A DNA stretch of 34,058 nt, from contig NZ_STGY01000054.1 in NCBI RefSeq assembly GCF_004912275.1, positions 1 through 34,058 of the forward strand, read 5' to 3'. The position numbers and the translations under genes were made by a program. This DNA comes from Glycomyces buryatensis. Its GTDB lineage: Bacteria; Actinomycetota; Actinomycetes; Mycobacteriales; Micromonosporaceae. Below, piece by piece: positions 23,858 through 32,423 of this stretch (within the stretch, counting starts at the first letter, position 1; each line of letters opens with the position of its first letter). Below the pieces are notes generated by a model. It worked only from the letters and a program-made list of their open reading frames with translations, made no database searches and was not told where the DNA came from.

Positions 23858-24588
23858 CAGTGCTGTCCGCCGGACGTGCCCGGAGCGCTGGACGGTTCAT
23901 CGCGGTGCGAGCGGGCGTTGGCGGCGACGAGGCGGACGCAGAGGCTGATCACGAGAAGGAGTACAACGAGTCCCTGCATTTCCCTGGTATCGGGGCCGGG
24001 ATCGCCGGTGCGGCGGGCTTCGAGGAGGCCGCGCGGGTCGTACTCGACCTCGATGGACTCCGGCTCGAACGGGTCGCCGTCGAACGGATCCGTGCCGTCG
24101 CGGTCGATGCCGCCTTCGATCGAGTCGTAGGGGTCGTCGGCCGGTTTACTGTCGATCCGCTCGTCCACGGTGACCGTGTCGTGCTCGCATTCGAGGGTGT
24201 AGGTCCGCACCCAGTAGGTGCCGCCGCCTCTCGTTTCCTTTTCCTCGTCGTACGTACCGACGATCGGGCACTCTTCCACAATGCCGCGTTCGTCCATCGT
24301 GTAGTCGTACACGGCGAACCATGCGGCCCAGACCGCCCCGGCCATCGGCAGGACCAGGAGCCACGCGGCCCGATGCCGGTAGCGGGAAAGGTCGATGATG
24401 ATGAAGAGGAATCCCCAGAGGACACCGAGGACGATCGCCGGGATGCCGTACTCATCGTCGGAGTCGCCGGCGATCGCGCTCGCCCACAAGGCGCCGAGTA
24501 CGGTCGCCAGCGCGAACGGGACGAGGAAGAACTCGATCCACCCATCCGAGGCCCGAATCCAGCGGCGCTTCCGCCTCATGTCAGTCAT
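23857..24588 (-). CDS. Membrane protein, DUF3592-like outer loop
   Basis: The 243-aa protein has two N-terminal membrane helices (about 17-40 and 48-66), a third (73-92), a ~110-residue outer loop and a final helix (about 206-222). The loop contains EECPIVG and TLECEHD cysteines and ends with VEYDPRGLLEARR before the last helix, resembling the DUF3592 pattern. The function of that family is not known. It overlaps the downstream membrane gene by one base. Its start is divergent from the peptidase gene across the 328-bp gap. Confidence 0.65.
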   Translation of the reverse strand: MTDMRRKRRWIRASDGWIEFFLVPFALATVLGALWASAIAGDSDDEYGIPAIVLGVLWGFLFIIIDLSRYRHRAAWLLVLPMAGAVWAAWFAVYDYTMDERGIVEECPIVGTYDEEKETRGGGTYWVRTYTLECEHDTVTVDERIDSKPADDPYDSIEGGIDRDGTDPFDGDPFEPESIEVEYDPRGLLEARRTGDPGPDTREMQGLVVLLLVISLCVRLVAANARSHRDEPSSAPGTSGGQH

Positions 24589-24916
24589 CGAGGACGGCTT
24601 GCCTGCGGACCACTCTGCGGCGCACCGGCTTCGGTCGGTGGTGTGTCACCTCGGGGTGGCCTTTCGGTCAGGGGTCGGTCACAGTAATGCGATTGGGACC
24701 CAACCATATCGAAGCCCGGCAACCCGTGCAGGGCTGGACCGTTCCGGGTCGGGGCCTTCGCTCCCGGCACCGGTACGGGCGGAGTACGGGTTTCGGTGTC
24801 AGATCGGCTCCACCCGTCGGACTTAGCCTGAGTGGACAAGAGGACGCAGCGGCGCCGATCAGGTGCCGGAGCGTCGTCCGACAGTTCTGATTCACCTTCC
24901 CCCCAAGGAGATTCGC
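24589..24916. other. 328-bp divergent intergenic region
   Basis: The gap between the DUF3592-like membrane gene and the Tat-secreted peptidase holds no convincing ORF or RNA gene. GTACGGG is directly repeated 11 bp apart (24773-24779 and 24784-24790), which could be a regulator site. AAGGAG at 24905-24910 is the ribosome-binding site of the peptidase gene. I looked for the c-di-AMP (ydaO) riboswitch that often precedes such hydrolases and did not see its conserved blocks. Confidence 0.5.
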
Positions 24917-25465
24917 ATGGCCGATCAAGAAGAACGCCCGAACGTCTCGCGGCGCCGAATGCTGCAGGCGGCGCTCATCGTGCCCGCCGCGACGATCCCC
25001 GCGATCGTCGTCGCCAGCCCCGCCGAGGCCGCCTACAACGGCGAGATCACGCGCTCTCGCGTGCTCACGCGCGCCCGGAACTGGTACAACCGCGACATCC
25101 CCTACAACGGCCAAGGCACGGCCACGGACTGGGAAGGGGACCACAGGTATCGCCGGGACTGCTCCGGGTTCGTTTCGCAGTGCTGGCACAGCCCCACACC
25201 CGGCCACAGCACGCGCACCCTCCCCAACATCTCCCGAGTTATCGATTGGGACGACCTCCACCCCGGCGACATCATGAACAAGGCCGCCGCCTACCCCAAC
25301 GGGCACACCATGCTGTTCGAGAAATGGACCACGCCGTCCGGGTCGATGCGGGCCTACGAGCTGACGACCGCCGTCATGGGCATGCGGTGCAAGACCTACA
25401 CCATCGACTGGTACCGGGCCCGGGGCTACGTTCCCCGCCGGTACCACAAGATCGTCCGCGGCTGA
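24917..25465 (+). CDS. Tat-exported NlpC/P60-like cell-wall peptidase
   Basis: The 182-aa protein starts with a twin-arginine signal (SRRRMLQAAL and a hydrophobic part, cleavage likely after AEA at about 38). The mature part has the NlpC/P60-type nucleophile Cys82 in RDCSGFVSQCW, the LHPGDIM block and His130 in NGHTMLFE. It should cut peptide cross-links in peptidoglycan, or be a related secreted cysteine hydrolase. AAGGAG 6 bp before the ATG decides the start. It is convergent with the large regulator and closed by a perfect hairpin. Confidence 0.82.
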   Translation: MADQEERPNVSRRRMLQAALIVPAATIPAIVVASPAEAAYNGEITRSRVLTRARNWYNRDIPYNGQGTATDWEGDHRYRRDCSGFVSQCWHSPTPGHSTRTLPNISRVIDWDDLHPGDIMNKAAAYPNGHTMLFEKWTTPSGSMRAYELTTAVMGMRCKTYTIDWYRARGYVPRRYHKIVRG

Positions 25466-25481
25466 TCGACTCGCCGTGACC

Positions 25482-25508
25482 GCCGGTGCATCCGCTGGAT
25501 GCACCGGC
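25482..25508. terminator. Perfect 12-bp bidirectional hairpin terminator
   Basis: GCCGGTGCATCC (25482-25493) and GGATGCACCGGC (25497-25508) form a perfect stem with a 3-nt loop, ending directly at the stop codon of the regulator and 16 bp after that of the peptidase. It can close both convergent genes. Confidence 0.8.
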
Positions 25509-28500
25509 TCAATGGCGCGGCTGCGAATGCTCCGCTTCGACCCGTTCGGCCAGGACCTCCGCACCCGCGGCCCGGTAGACGCCCGCGGCCACCGTGGCGA
25601 GCCGCGCGGCCGCCGCCGGGTCCTCGCCCGCGACGCAGCTGGCCTGGACCTCCAGGGCGCCCGCTTCGAGCATGCCGAACCCATGGGCGCGAGCCGCCTC
25701 GCCCGCGCTCTCGGCACGGCGGCGGGCTTCGACGCCGTCCCCGTCGCGCAGCAGCGCCGCGGCCAACCCGACTTGGGCGCGCACCGCGAAGAACGGGTAT
25801 TCGGCGCCGACCTCCAGCGCCCGCCCGAACGTGTCCAGGGCCGCCGGGACGTCGCCGCCGCCCAGCTCTGCCTCGCCCAATGTGGTCAGCAGCGCCGCCT
25901 GCGCGCGCCGGTTCTGGCCGATCAGCGTGAGGTCGTAGCCCTGCCGGGCGGCGCTGACCGCGTCGTCGGCCTGGCCGCGTTGCGTGTACAACTGACTCAG
26001 TTCATCCAGTGTGGACAATTCTCCGTGCAGGTTGCCGAGGCTCCGGTAGCCGTCCAGGGACGCGTGCAGGTGCGCCTCGGCCTCCGGCTCCCGGCCGAGC
26101 TGACGGAGCACCATCCCGAGGTTGCCGAGGTTGGCCGGGATGGAGGTCTCCCGTCCGGTCGCCCGATTGATCCGCAGCGCGGCGGTGAAGTACTCCGCCG
26201 CCGCCGCAAGGCGTCCCTGGTCGGCGCACATGGCGCCGAGTCCATTGAGGGTCACCGCGCGCACGTGCCCGAATTCGTCGTCGGCGCTGAGCTCCAGTGC
26301 GAGCTGGTACGACGCCTCCGCCTCGTCGAGTCGGCCCTGTTCGGACTGCACGAGCCCGATATTGTGCCGCAGGTACGCGACGGCGGATCGCCACCCGGCG
26401 GTCTCGGCCAGGGCGGCGCCCTCCTCGTAGGCGTCGAGCGCGTCCTGATGCCGGCCCGTCGCCCACATCGCCTGGCCGCGGCTGGTGAGCATCGCCGCCC
26501 GCGCGGCCGGGTCGCCCTCCGCGGTGGCCGCGCGGAGGCCCGCGTCGGCGGTCCGCAGCCACCGGTCGGCGTGGCGCCGGATGAAGAAGTAGCCGCGCAG
26601 CTGGTCGGCGATCTGCCAGGCGAGGTGCCGGTGCCCGGTGTCGGCGGTGCGCTCGACGAGCGAGACCAGCGCCGGGGCCTCGGCGTCGAGCCATGCCAGC
26701 GCGGTCTCGGACGACTCGAACACGGCGTCTCGGTCGTCGCACGCCGCGAGCCTGACCATTTGGGGGTACACCCATTCCAGTGCGGCGGTCGCGCCGCGCA
26801 GGTACCAGGCGTGGAGGCGATCGCGAGCCGGTTCGCGTTCGGCGGGCTCGTCCTCGGTGAGCAGCCGGGTCGCGTAGAGGCCCAGCAGGTCGTGGAAGCG
26901 GAATCGGTCGGCGGTGTATTGGAGGAGCATGTTGGCGTCCAGGAGCTCGCCGAGGATCGGGTCGGCCCCGGCGGGTTCGGTGTCGAGCAGCGCGGCCGCG
27001 GCGTCGAGGCCGAAGTCGTCGCCGGGGTGCAGGGCGCAGAGCCGGAACGCGCGCCTCGCTGGGGCGCGCAGGGCGTCGTAGCTGAGTTGGAAACTGGCGA
27101 GCACGTCGAGTTCGCCGACGCTCAGTTCGGCGAGGCGGCGGCCGGTGTCGCGCAAGCGCAGGGCGAGGTCGGTCGTGGTCCACGCGGGCCTGCTGGCGAG
27201 CCGCGCGCCCGCGATGCGCAGCGCCAGCGGGAGCTGTCCGCAGGCTTCGGCGAGCTGCCGGGCGGAATGCGGTTCGGCGAGGATGCGCTGGGGTCCGGCG
27301 GCTGCGGCGAGGAGGTCGAGCGCGTCGGTGTACGGCAGGGTCCGCAGGTCAATGCCGTGGGCGCCGGCGAGGTCCGGGAGGCGGCGTCGGCTGGTGACGA
27401 GTACGGCGCATTCGCCGGTGCCGGGCAGCAGCGGCGTGACCTGTTTTGCGTCCCTGGCATTGTCGAGGATCATGAGCATTCGGCGGCCCGCGAGTTCGCT
27501 GCGCAGGAGCGCCGCGGCTTCGGCCTCGTCGGTGCCGACGCGCTGCGCGGGGATGCCGAGGGCCCGCAGGAACCTGCCGAGGACTTCGAGTGGCGCGATC
27601 GGGTCGCGGGAGACGCCGCGCAGGTCCGCGTACAGCTGCCCGTCCGGTAGGTCCTCGCGCAGGTGCCGGGCCGCTTGCAGGGCGAGGGCGGTCTTGCCGA
27701 CGCCGGCGGGGCCGTTGACGGCGATGATCCGCGCCGTCGGCGCTTCCGGTGCGGTGTCGCCCGCAGTGCCGGTCGCGGCTTGGCCGAGCGTTTCGGTGAT
27801 GATGGCGAGTTCGCGGTCGCGGCCGACGAAGTCGGGCGGTGCGGCCGGCGCCTGCCGGATCGGGCCGCTCCGCGGTGCCTGCGGCGATGAGCGCCAGCGT
27901 TGCTGGAGGGCGCCCTGGTGGGCGTCGCGCAGTTGCGGTCCCGGGTCGATGCCGAGTTGGTCGCCCAGGATGGCGCGCACGCGTTCGTAGGCCGCGAGTG
28001 CCTCGGTCTGGCGGCCGGCGGCGGAGAGGGTGATGACCAGTTCGGCGTGCAGCGGCTCGTGCAGTTCGAGCCGGTCGGCCAGGTCCCGCAGTCGCGGCAG
28101 GACCTGCTCGGATTCGCCGAGTTCCCTTGCGGCCGTGGCGTAGGCGCGCAGCAGGGCGGCGTACTCGTCGGTCACGGCGGTCACGAGCGGGCTGCCGCGA
28201 AGGACGTCCACGTCGGTGTCGCCGCGCCACAGCCGGGCCGCCTCCGCGTAGTGGCCGAGTGCCCGTTCGGGGTCGCCTTCGGCGGCGGCGTGGGCGGCCA
28301 GTTCCCTGAACCGCACCAGGTCCAGTTGCTCGGGGCCCGCGGTGAGGCGGTAGCCGCCCGGGGCGGACGCGAGCATGTCCGCTGCCGCGGGTCCGTGGCG
28401 CAGCAGGCGCCGCAGCCGTCCGATGTAGGTATAGAGGAGATTGGTGGCCGATTCCGGTCGCCGCCGTCCCCAGATCAGGTCCATCAGCTCTTCGCGCCCG

Positions 28501-28967
28501 ACGACGTCGCCATTGCTCAGTGCGAGCCGCAGCAGGAGGGTCCGCTGCTTGTCGGCGGTCAGCGGCACTCGGGCGCCGCCGCGCCAGACGGTGAGCGGTC
28601 CCAGGATGGCCAGGGTGGTCGCCGTGCCGGGCGGGGCCGGTGGTGGTTCGGGACGCGACATGACCTTGGACATCGTCGGGGTGGGCAGCGCGAAGGCGGC
28701 GGCGAGGAAGTGGGCCTCGTCCGGACCGGCCAGGCCCAGGGCGCGGGCGAGGGCGCGGACCGAGTCGCGCCGGGGGCGGCGGCTGCGTCCCTGCTCCATG
28801 TCGCGGATCGCGGCCAGGCTGACGCCCGAGCGTTCGGCGAGTTCGCGCTGGGTCAGGCCGTCGCGCTCGCGGCGCGACTTCAGGAGGGCGCCGAACCGGG
28901 CGTCCGGGTGCGCGCCGGGGGCAAGGGGAGTGCCGTGGCCGATCGTCTCTGGCTTCCTGGCTGCCAT
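25509..28967 (-). CDS. Large AfsR/SARP-type regulator with extra XRE HTH domain
   Basis: The 1152-aa protein has, in order: an XRE-type helix-turn-helix (about 24-80, LTQRELAERSGVSLAAIRDMEQG), a SARP winged-helix DNA-binding domain (about 117-215, LGPLTVWRGGARVPL... to GGYRLTAG), a bacterial transcriptional activator domain (about 218-355), an NB-ARC ATPase with Walker A GPAGVGKT (419-426) and Walker B MLMILDN (497-503), and C-terminal tetratricopeptide repeats (about 800-1150). Proteins of this type activate secondary metabolism in response to a signal, with the ATPase/TPR part as the sensor. Two separate DNA-binding domains are unusual. No biosynthetic genes adjoin it, so it may act elsewhere. 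The ATG at 28967 is taken since the frame upstream lacks domains. Confidence 0.9.
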   Translation of the reverse strand: MAARKPETIGHGTPLAPGAHPDARFGALLKSRRERDGLTQRELAERSGVSLAAIRDMEQGRSRRPRRDSVRALARALGLAGPDEAHFLAAAFALPTPTMSKVMSRPEPPPAPPGTATTLAILGPLTVWRGGARVPLTADKQRTLLLRLALSNGDVVGREELMDLIWGRRRPESATNLLYTYIGRLRRLLRHGPAAADMLASAPGGYRLTAGPEQLDLVRFRELAAHAAAEGDPERALGHYAEAARLWRGDTDVDVLRGSPLVTAVTDEYAALLRAYATAARELGESEQVLPRLRDLADRLELHEPLHAELVITLSAAGRQTEALAAYERVRAILGDQLGIDPGPQLRDAHQGALQQRWRSSPQAPRSGPIRQAPAAPPDFVGRDRELAIITETLGQAATGTAGDTAPEAPTARIIAVNGPAGVGKTALALQAARHLREDLPDGQLYADLRGVSRDPIAPLEVLGRFLRALGIPAQRVGTDEAEAAALLRSELAGRRMLMILDNARDAKQVTPLLPGTGECAVLVTSRRRLPDLAGAHGIDLRTLPYTDALDLLAAAAGPQRILAEPHSARQLAEACGQLPLALRIAGARLASRPAWTTTDLALRLRDTGRRLAELSVGELDVLASFQLSYDALRAPARRAFRLCALHPGDDFGLDAAAALLDTEPAGADPILGELLDANMLLQYTADRFRFHDLLGLYATRLLTEDEPAEREPARDRLHAWYLRGATAALEWVYPQMVRLAACDDRDAVFESSETALAWLDAEAPALVSLVERTADTGHRHLAWQIADQLRGYFFIRRHADRWLRTADAGLRAATAEGDPAARAAMLTSRGQAMWATGRHQDALDAYEEGAALAETAGWRSAVAYLRHNIGLVQSEQGRLDEAEASYQLALELSADDEFGHVRAVTLNGLGAMCADQGRLAAAAEYFTAALRINRATGRETSIPANLGNLGMVLRQLGREPEAEAHLHASLDGYRSLGNLHGELSTLDELSQLYTQRGQADDAVSAARQGYDLTLIGQNRRAQAALLTTLGEAELGGGDVPAALDTFGRALEVGAEYPFFAVRAQVGLAAALLRDGDGVEARRRAESAGEAARAHGFGMLEAGALEVQASCVAGEDPAAAARLATVAAGVYRAAGAEVLAERVEAEHSQPRH

Positions 28968-28997
28968 GACCGGGACACTAACGCTCGGGGTCCACCC

Positions 28998-29031
28998 GCG
29001 ACCGCCTGCGACAACCCCGTTGACCTGCGAC
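28998..29031 (-). promoter_or_regulatory. Direct repeats upstream of the SARP-type regulator
   Basis: On the minus strand GTCGC occurs three times, two of them as GTCGCAGG, at spacings of 19 and 10 bp, 30-65 bp before the regulator start. SARP proteins bind direct repeats about one helical turn apart, so autoregulation is possible. Spacing deviates from the classic 11/22 bp. Confidence 0.3.
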
Positions 29032-29116
29032 CGGACCCCGGTGAGATTCCGCCGCGAAAATTCCTGCCGCTGTCCCGCCGGTCTCCCGCCTCGCCGCCGC
29101 CCGAGTAGGCCGATCG

Positions 29117-29956
29117 CTAGCCGGGCATGCCGCCGCGTCCGCTTCTCTCGGCGAGGCGCTGGACTTGCCCGACGGAGATGTCGCCGACCCACTCCCAGCC
29201 GGGCTTGGCCGTCGGGCCAACCCGCGGGTCACTGGGCACACGGCCCTCGCGCAAGGTGAGCACGTACGCCCGATCCAGCTCGATCCGTGCGCGTACCTCA
29301 TCGGCTCCGCCGACCGACCCGTGGCCGGGGACGACGACATCGACGTCGCCTGCCACGTCCTCGAGCAGCCGCAGCCCGACGAGGTATTCCTCGATCGGGT
29401 CGTTGGTGTCGTTCAGGTCGTCGAGGTTCGGAACCAGGACATCAGAGAGCATGTCGCCGGCGACGAGAACCCCGCGTTCTTCGATGAACAGCGCCGCATG
29501 GCCCGGTGCGTGCGCCGGATGCTCGATGATCCGGACGCCGGGGCCCTCCCAGGGGATCTGCGCGGTTCCGGCGGGCAGGCCCGTGATGAGGCCGAACAGA
29601 TCCAGCGGTGTCTCGTCCGCGATTTCCGGCGGCAACCCCTCGGCGACGCGGGCCTTCCAGTCCGGGTTCGACCGCAGATCCCGCATGGAGGCTGCGCAGC
29701 GGGCCGTACCGTAGCGGGGCGCTTCACCGAGCTCCGGGTGCCAGAGCACGTGATCCCAATCAGGATGCGTCGAGAAGCCTGCCACAACGGGCTGACCCAA
29801 CTCGCGAAGGTCGCTCGCGAGGCGGGTCATCTCGGATCCCGTCAACCCGGGGTCGACCAGCAACACACCGGCCCGGCCTTGCACCACGACGGCGTTGTTC
29901 TCGAGCAACTCGCTCCGGTGGACCAGCACGCCCTCCGCTACCTGGCTCAGCACGGT
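29117..29956 (-). CDS. Metallo-beta-lactamase-fold hydrolase
   Basis: The 279-aa protein has an MBL fold: a metal-binding THPDWDH (62-68), HAPGHAAL, VAGDMLSD and PGHGSVGG. In the first motif the canonical HxHxDH reads HPDWDH, with Asp65 at the usual second His, so one zinc site may be altered. Substrate is not readable; the family includes lactonases, thioesterases and glyoxalase II. The GTG at 29956 is chosen because GGAAGGGG lies about 6 bp upstream, although the frame is open for 129 more codons. It is divergent from the first lacI gene. Confidence 0.85.
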   Translation of the reverse strand, partial: TVLSQVAEGVLVHRSELLENNAVVVQGRAGVLLVDPGLTGSEMTRLASDLRELGQPVVAGFSTHPDWDHVLWHPELGEAPRYGTARCAASMRDLRSNPDWKARVAEGLPPEIADETPLDLFGLITGLPAGTAQIPWEGPGVRIIEHPAHAPGHAALFIEERGVLVAGDMLSDVLVPNLDDLNDTNDPIEEYLVGLRLLEDVAGDVDVVVPGHGSVGGADEVRARIELDRAYVLTLREGRVPSDPRVGPTAKPGWEWVGDISVGQVQRLAERSGRGGMPG

Positions 29957-30149
29957 GGCCCCTTCCGCTTGCGGTCTGCGATCCGTTGTCTGGACGGTAG
30001 TACCTGGCGGAGGTGGATCGCAATCACCACGGGCGCAGCGAATGAGCCTCGAGCGTGGTGCCCGATCCGCGGTCGCTTCCGCTCCCTGACCGGAAGGCAG
30101 ACGAGGTAGGGCCGGTGGCGCCCGGCCCCGACGATCTAATCTCATCTCC

Positions 30150-31127
30150 ATGGGAGTGACGATGCGCGAGGTCGCCGGACGCGCGGGCGTTTCGGTGAAG
30201 ACGGTCTCGCGCGTGGTCAATGACGAACCGCATATTCGTCCGGCGACTCGGGCTCTGGTTCGCGCGGCGATCGCCGAACTCGGTTGGACGCCGAACGCTT
30301 CGGCACGAACCCTGCGCACCGGCCGCACCGGAGTCATCGGCATCGCGGTGGCGGACCTGCGTCGACCCCTGCTCGCCGCCGTGGTGGAGCGGCTGGTGAC
30401 GGAGTTGGACCGTCACGGCCTGCACGCCAGTGTGGAGCCGACGCACGACGACCCCGCACGTCTCGCCTCGGTGCTGGCACAGCGCGGACACACCTTCGAC
30501 GCGCTGCTCGTGGTCGACGCGCCCGAGCTTCCCGCCACGACGGCCGCCGACGAAGGCGGGCCCGTGATCCGCGTCGAGGTCACGCGGCGGCCTCCCGCCG
30601 CCCAGGTCGCCGGTACGGACGCGGTGTCCGCGGATCTCGACCAGGCCGTCGACCTGGCGCTGCGGCACCTGCAGGTGATGGGCCGCGGCCGCGCCGTGAG
30701 GCTCGGGCCCGGACCGCTGGCCGAACGCGAGCAGGTCCGGCTGGTCGCGCGCGTCGACCCCGAGCCGGGCCGGGTGGGGCGCGCCGCCGGTTACCGGGCG
30801 GCGCAGCGGGCCCTGGTCGATCAGCCGGGGGTCGACGCCCTCATCTGCGGCACCGATGAAATCGCCCTCGGGGCGCTCGCGGGCCTGCACGCCGCCGGGG
30901 TCGAGGTGCCGGGACGGGTGGCGCTGATCGGCTACGGCAATCTGGACGACGGCCGGTTCAGCACGCCGTCATTGAGCACCATCGACCCGGACCCGCCCTC
31001 CCTGGCGCGGGGCGCCGTCGATCTCCTGGCGGCGCGCCTGGCCGGGGATGACCAGGCGCCCCGGGCGATCACCGTCCCGGTCGCGCTGGTGCAGCGCGAA
31101 TCCACGTCGGGACCGGGCGCGCGATGA
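30150..31127 (+). CDS. LacI-family transcriptional regulator 1
   Basis: The 325-aa protein has a LacI helix-turn-helix and hinge at 1-60 (VTMREVAGRAGVSVKTVSRVVN, NASARTLRTGRTG) and a periplasmic-binding-protein-like effector domain. The start ATG at 30150 gives the usual residues before the first helix; an ATG at 30162 preceded by GGAG is possible. Its stop overlaps the start of the second lacI gene (ATGA), so the two regulators are made together. The likely targets are the downstream sugar-binding protein operon and themselves. Confidence 0.9.
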   Translation: MGVTMREVAGRAGVSVKTVSRVVNDEPHIRPATRALVRAAIAELGWTPNASARTLRTGRTGVIGIAVADLRRPLLAAVVERLVTELDRHGLHASVEPTHDDPARLASVLAQRGHTFDALLVVDAPELPATTAADEGGPVIRVEVTRRPPAAQVAGTDAVSADLDQAVDLALRHLQVMGRGRAVRLGPGPLAEREQVRLVARVDPEPGRVGRAAGYRAAQRALVDQPGVDALICGTDEIALGALAGLHAAGVEVPGRVALIGYGNLDDGRFSTPSLSTIDPDPPSLARGAVDLLAARLAGDDQAPRAITVPVALVQRESTSGPGAR

Positions 31128-32131
31128 AGCGACCCACGTTGGCGGACGTCGCCGCCATGGCAGGGGTATCGCCGAAGACGGTCTCCAATGTGCTCCGCGA
31201 CCGCCCGTACGCGGCGACGGCGACCCGGGAACGGGTATGGGAGGCGGTCGCCGCCGTCGGCTACCGGGTGAACCGGGCCGGCCGGGCATTGGCGGGCGGC
31301 GGCAGTGGACGGATCGCGGTGGTCGTGCCGAACCTCCACCAGCCCTACTACGCCGAGAACGCCGAACGGTTGATCCTGGCGCTCGCGGCACAGAACCTCA
31401 CCAGCACCCTGCGCATCGCCTCGAACGCCGACGCCGAGCGCGAGGCGATCCTCGGCGCTACCACCGCGGATGCGGACGGGATGATCGTCTTCGCGCCCCA
31501 CATCAATGCCGAACTGCTGGACGGCAAGGCGCCGAACCGACCGGTGGTGCAGTTCGGCAGCACGCCCACCGGACTGCTGGACACGGTGGTGATGGGGGAA
31601 TACGAGGGCTTCAAGGCCGTCACCCGCCACCTGCTGGACACCGGCCGGCGGCGTCTCGCCCTGGTGTGGAACGCGACCAGGAACGGCCGACCTGCCGGGC
31701 GCCGCTTCGAGGGTTTTCTCGCCGCGCACGAAGAGTTCGGACTCGAGGCGGATCCGGCGCTGGCGGTGGCCGGCTCGGACTGGGACCGGCGCGCCCCCGG
31801 GTTCGAGGCGATGACGGGTCTGCTCGCCTCGGGCGGCGACTTCGACGCGGTGATGGGCATCAACGACGCCGTGGCGGTCGGCGCGCTGCGCGCCCTCCGC
31901 ACCCATGGCGTGCGCGTTCCCGACGATGTGGCCCTGACCGGCTTCGACGACACCGACGAGGCCGAGTTCACCGTGCCGCCGCTGACGACGGTGAGCCCGG
32001 AGCACGAGGCGATGGTGGGCGCGGCCGTGCGGATGCTGACCGAGCGCTTGGGCGGCAGCGCGGGCCCGCCGCGGGAGTACCACGCCGCCGCGCATGTGAT
32101 TCCCCGAGCGTCCTCGGGCGTGCCCCGCTGA
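31124..32131 (+). CDS. LacI-family transcriptional regulator 2
   Basis: The 335-aa protein has the LacI DNA-binding part LADVAAMAGVSPKTVSNVLRDRP and a full effector domain (IAVVVPNLHQPYYAENAERL; VPDDVALTGFDD; IPRAS end). It shares the family but not close identity with the gene upstream, with which it overlaps by 4 bp. The DNA-reading helix differs (SPKTVSNV against SVKTVSRV), so the two may recognise different sites or form a mixed dimer. It precedes the ABC sugar-binding lipoprotein gene by 292 bp. Confidence 0.92.
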   Translation: MKRPTLADVAAMAGVSPKTVSNVLRDRPYAATATRERVWEAVAAVGYRVNRAGRALAGGGSGRIAVVVPNLHQPYYAENAERLILALAAQNLTSTLRIASNADAEREAILGATTADADGMIVFAPHINAELLDGKAPNRPVVQFGSTPTGLLDTVVMGEYEGFKAVTRHLLDTGRRRLALVWNATRNGRPAGRRFEGFLAAHEEFGLEADPALAVAGSDWDRRAPGFEAMTGLLASGGDFDAVMGINDAVAVGALRALRTHGVRVPDDVALTGFDDTDEAEFTVPPLTTVSPEHEAMVGAAVRMLTERLGGSAGPPREYHAAAHVIPRASSGVPR

Positions 32132-32239
32132 CGACGGTTCGCGGCGACGTCCATCGAACCGCAGAGATCGAACTGCGTCGATCCTGAAAATCCCACGGAG
32201 CCTTGTGGACGCACGATCACACCTGATCCTGTCCCTCTA

Positions 32240-32268
32240 TTGACAACGCTGAACTACGTGCATAAGGT
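32240..32268 (+). promoter_or_regulatory. Housekeeping-type promoter of the sugar ABC operon
   Basis: TTGACA (32240-32245) and TAAGGT (32263-32268) with a 17-bp spacer match the sigma-70-type consensus closely. They lie about 155 bp before the TTG start, leaving a long leader. The remainder of 32132-32423 has no ORF of note. Confidence 0.7.
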
Positions 32269-32285
32269 CGTGTGGCGTTCACGAC
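32267..32285. promoter_or_regulatory. Operator candidate just downstream of the -10
   Basis: GTCGTG (32267-32272) and CACGAC (32280-32285) are perfect inverted arms with a 7-nt spacer, overlapping the -10 end and the expected transcription start. A LacI repressor bound here would block the promoter. It differs from the 14-mer at 2836 and 5118. Confidence 0.55.
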
Positions 32286-32423
32286 ACTTACGAGGAGACG
32301 ACGCGACCCGGCCCCAGGTACCGCCCACCCCTGATCGATCCGAACCGCGGTGACGCGAGGCCTGAACGTCCGCCGACCCTCTGATCGGAACCATGCCCGA
32401 ACCCCCCGGCTCAAGGAGGAGTC

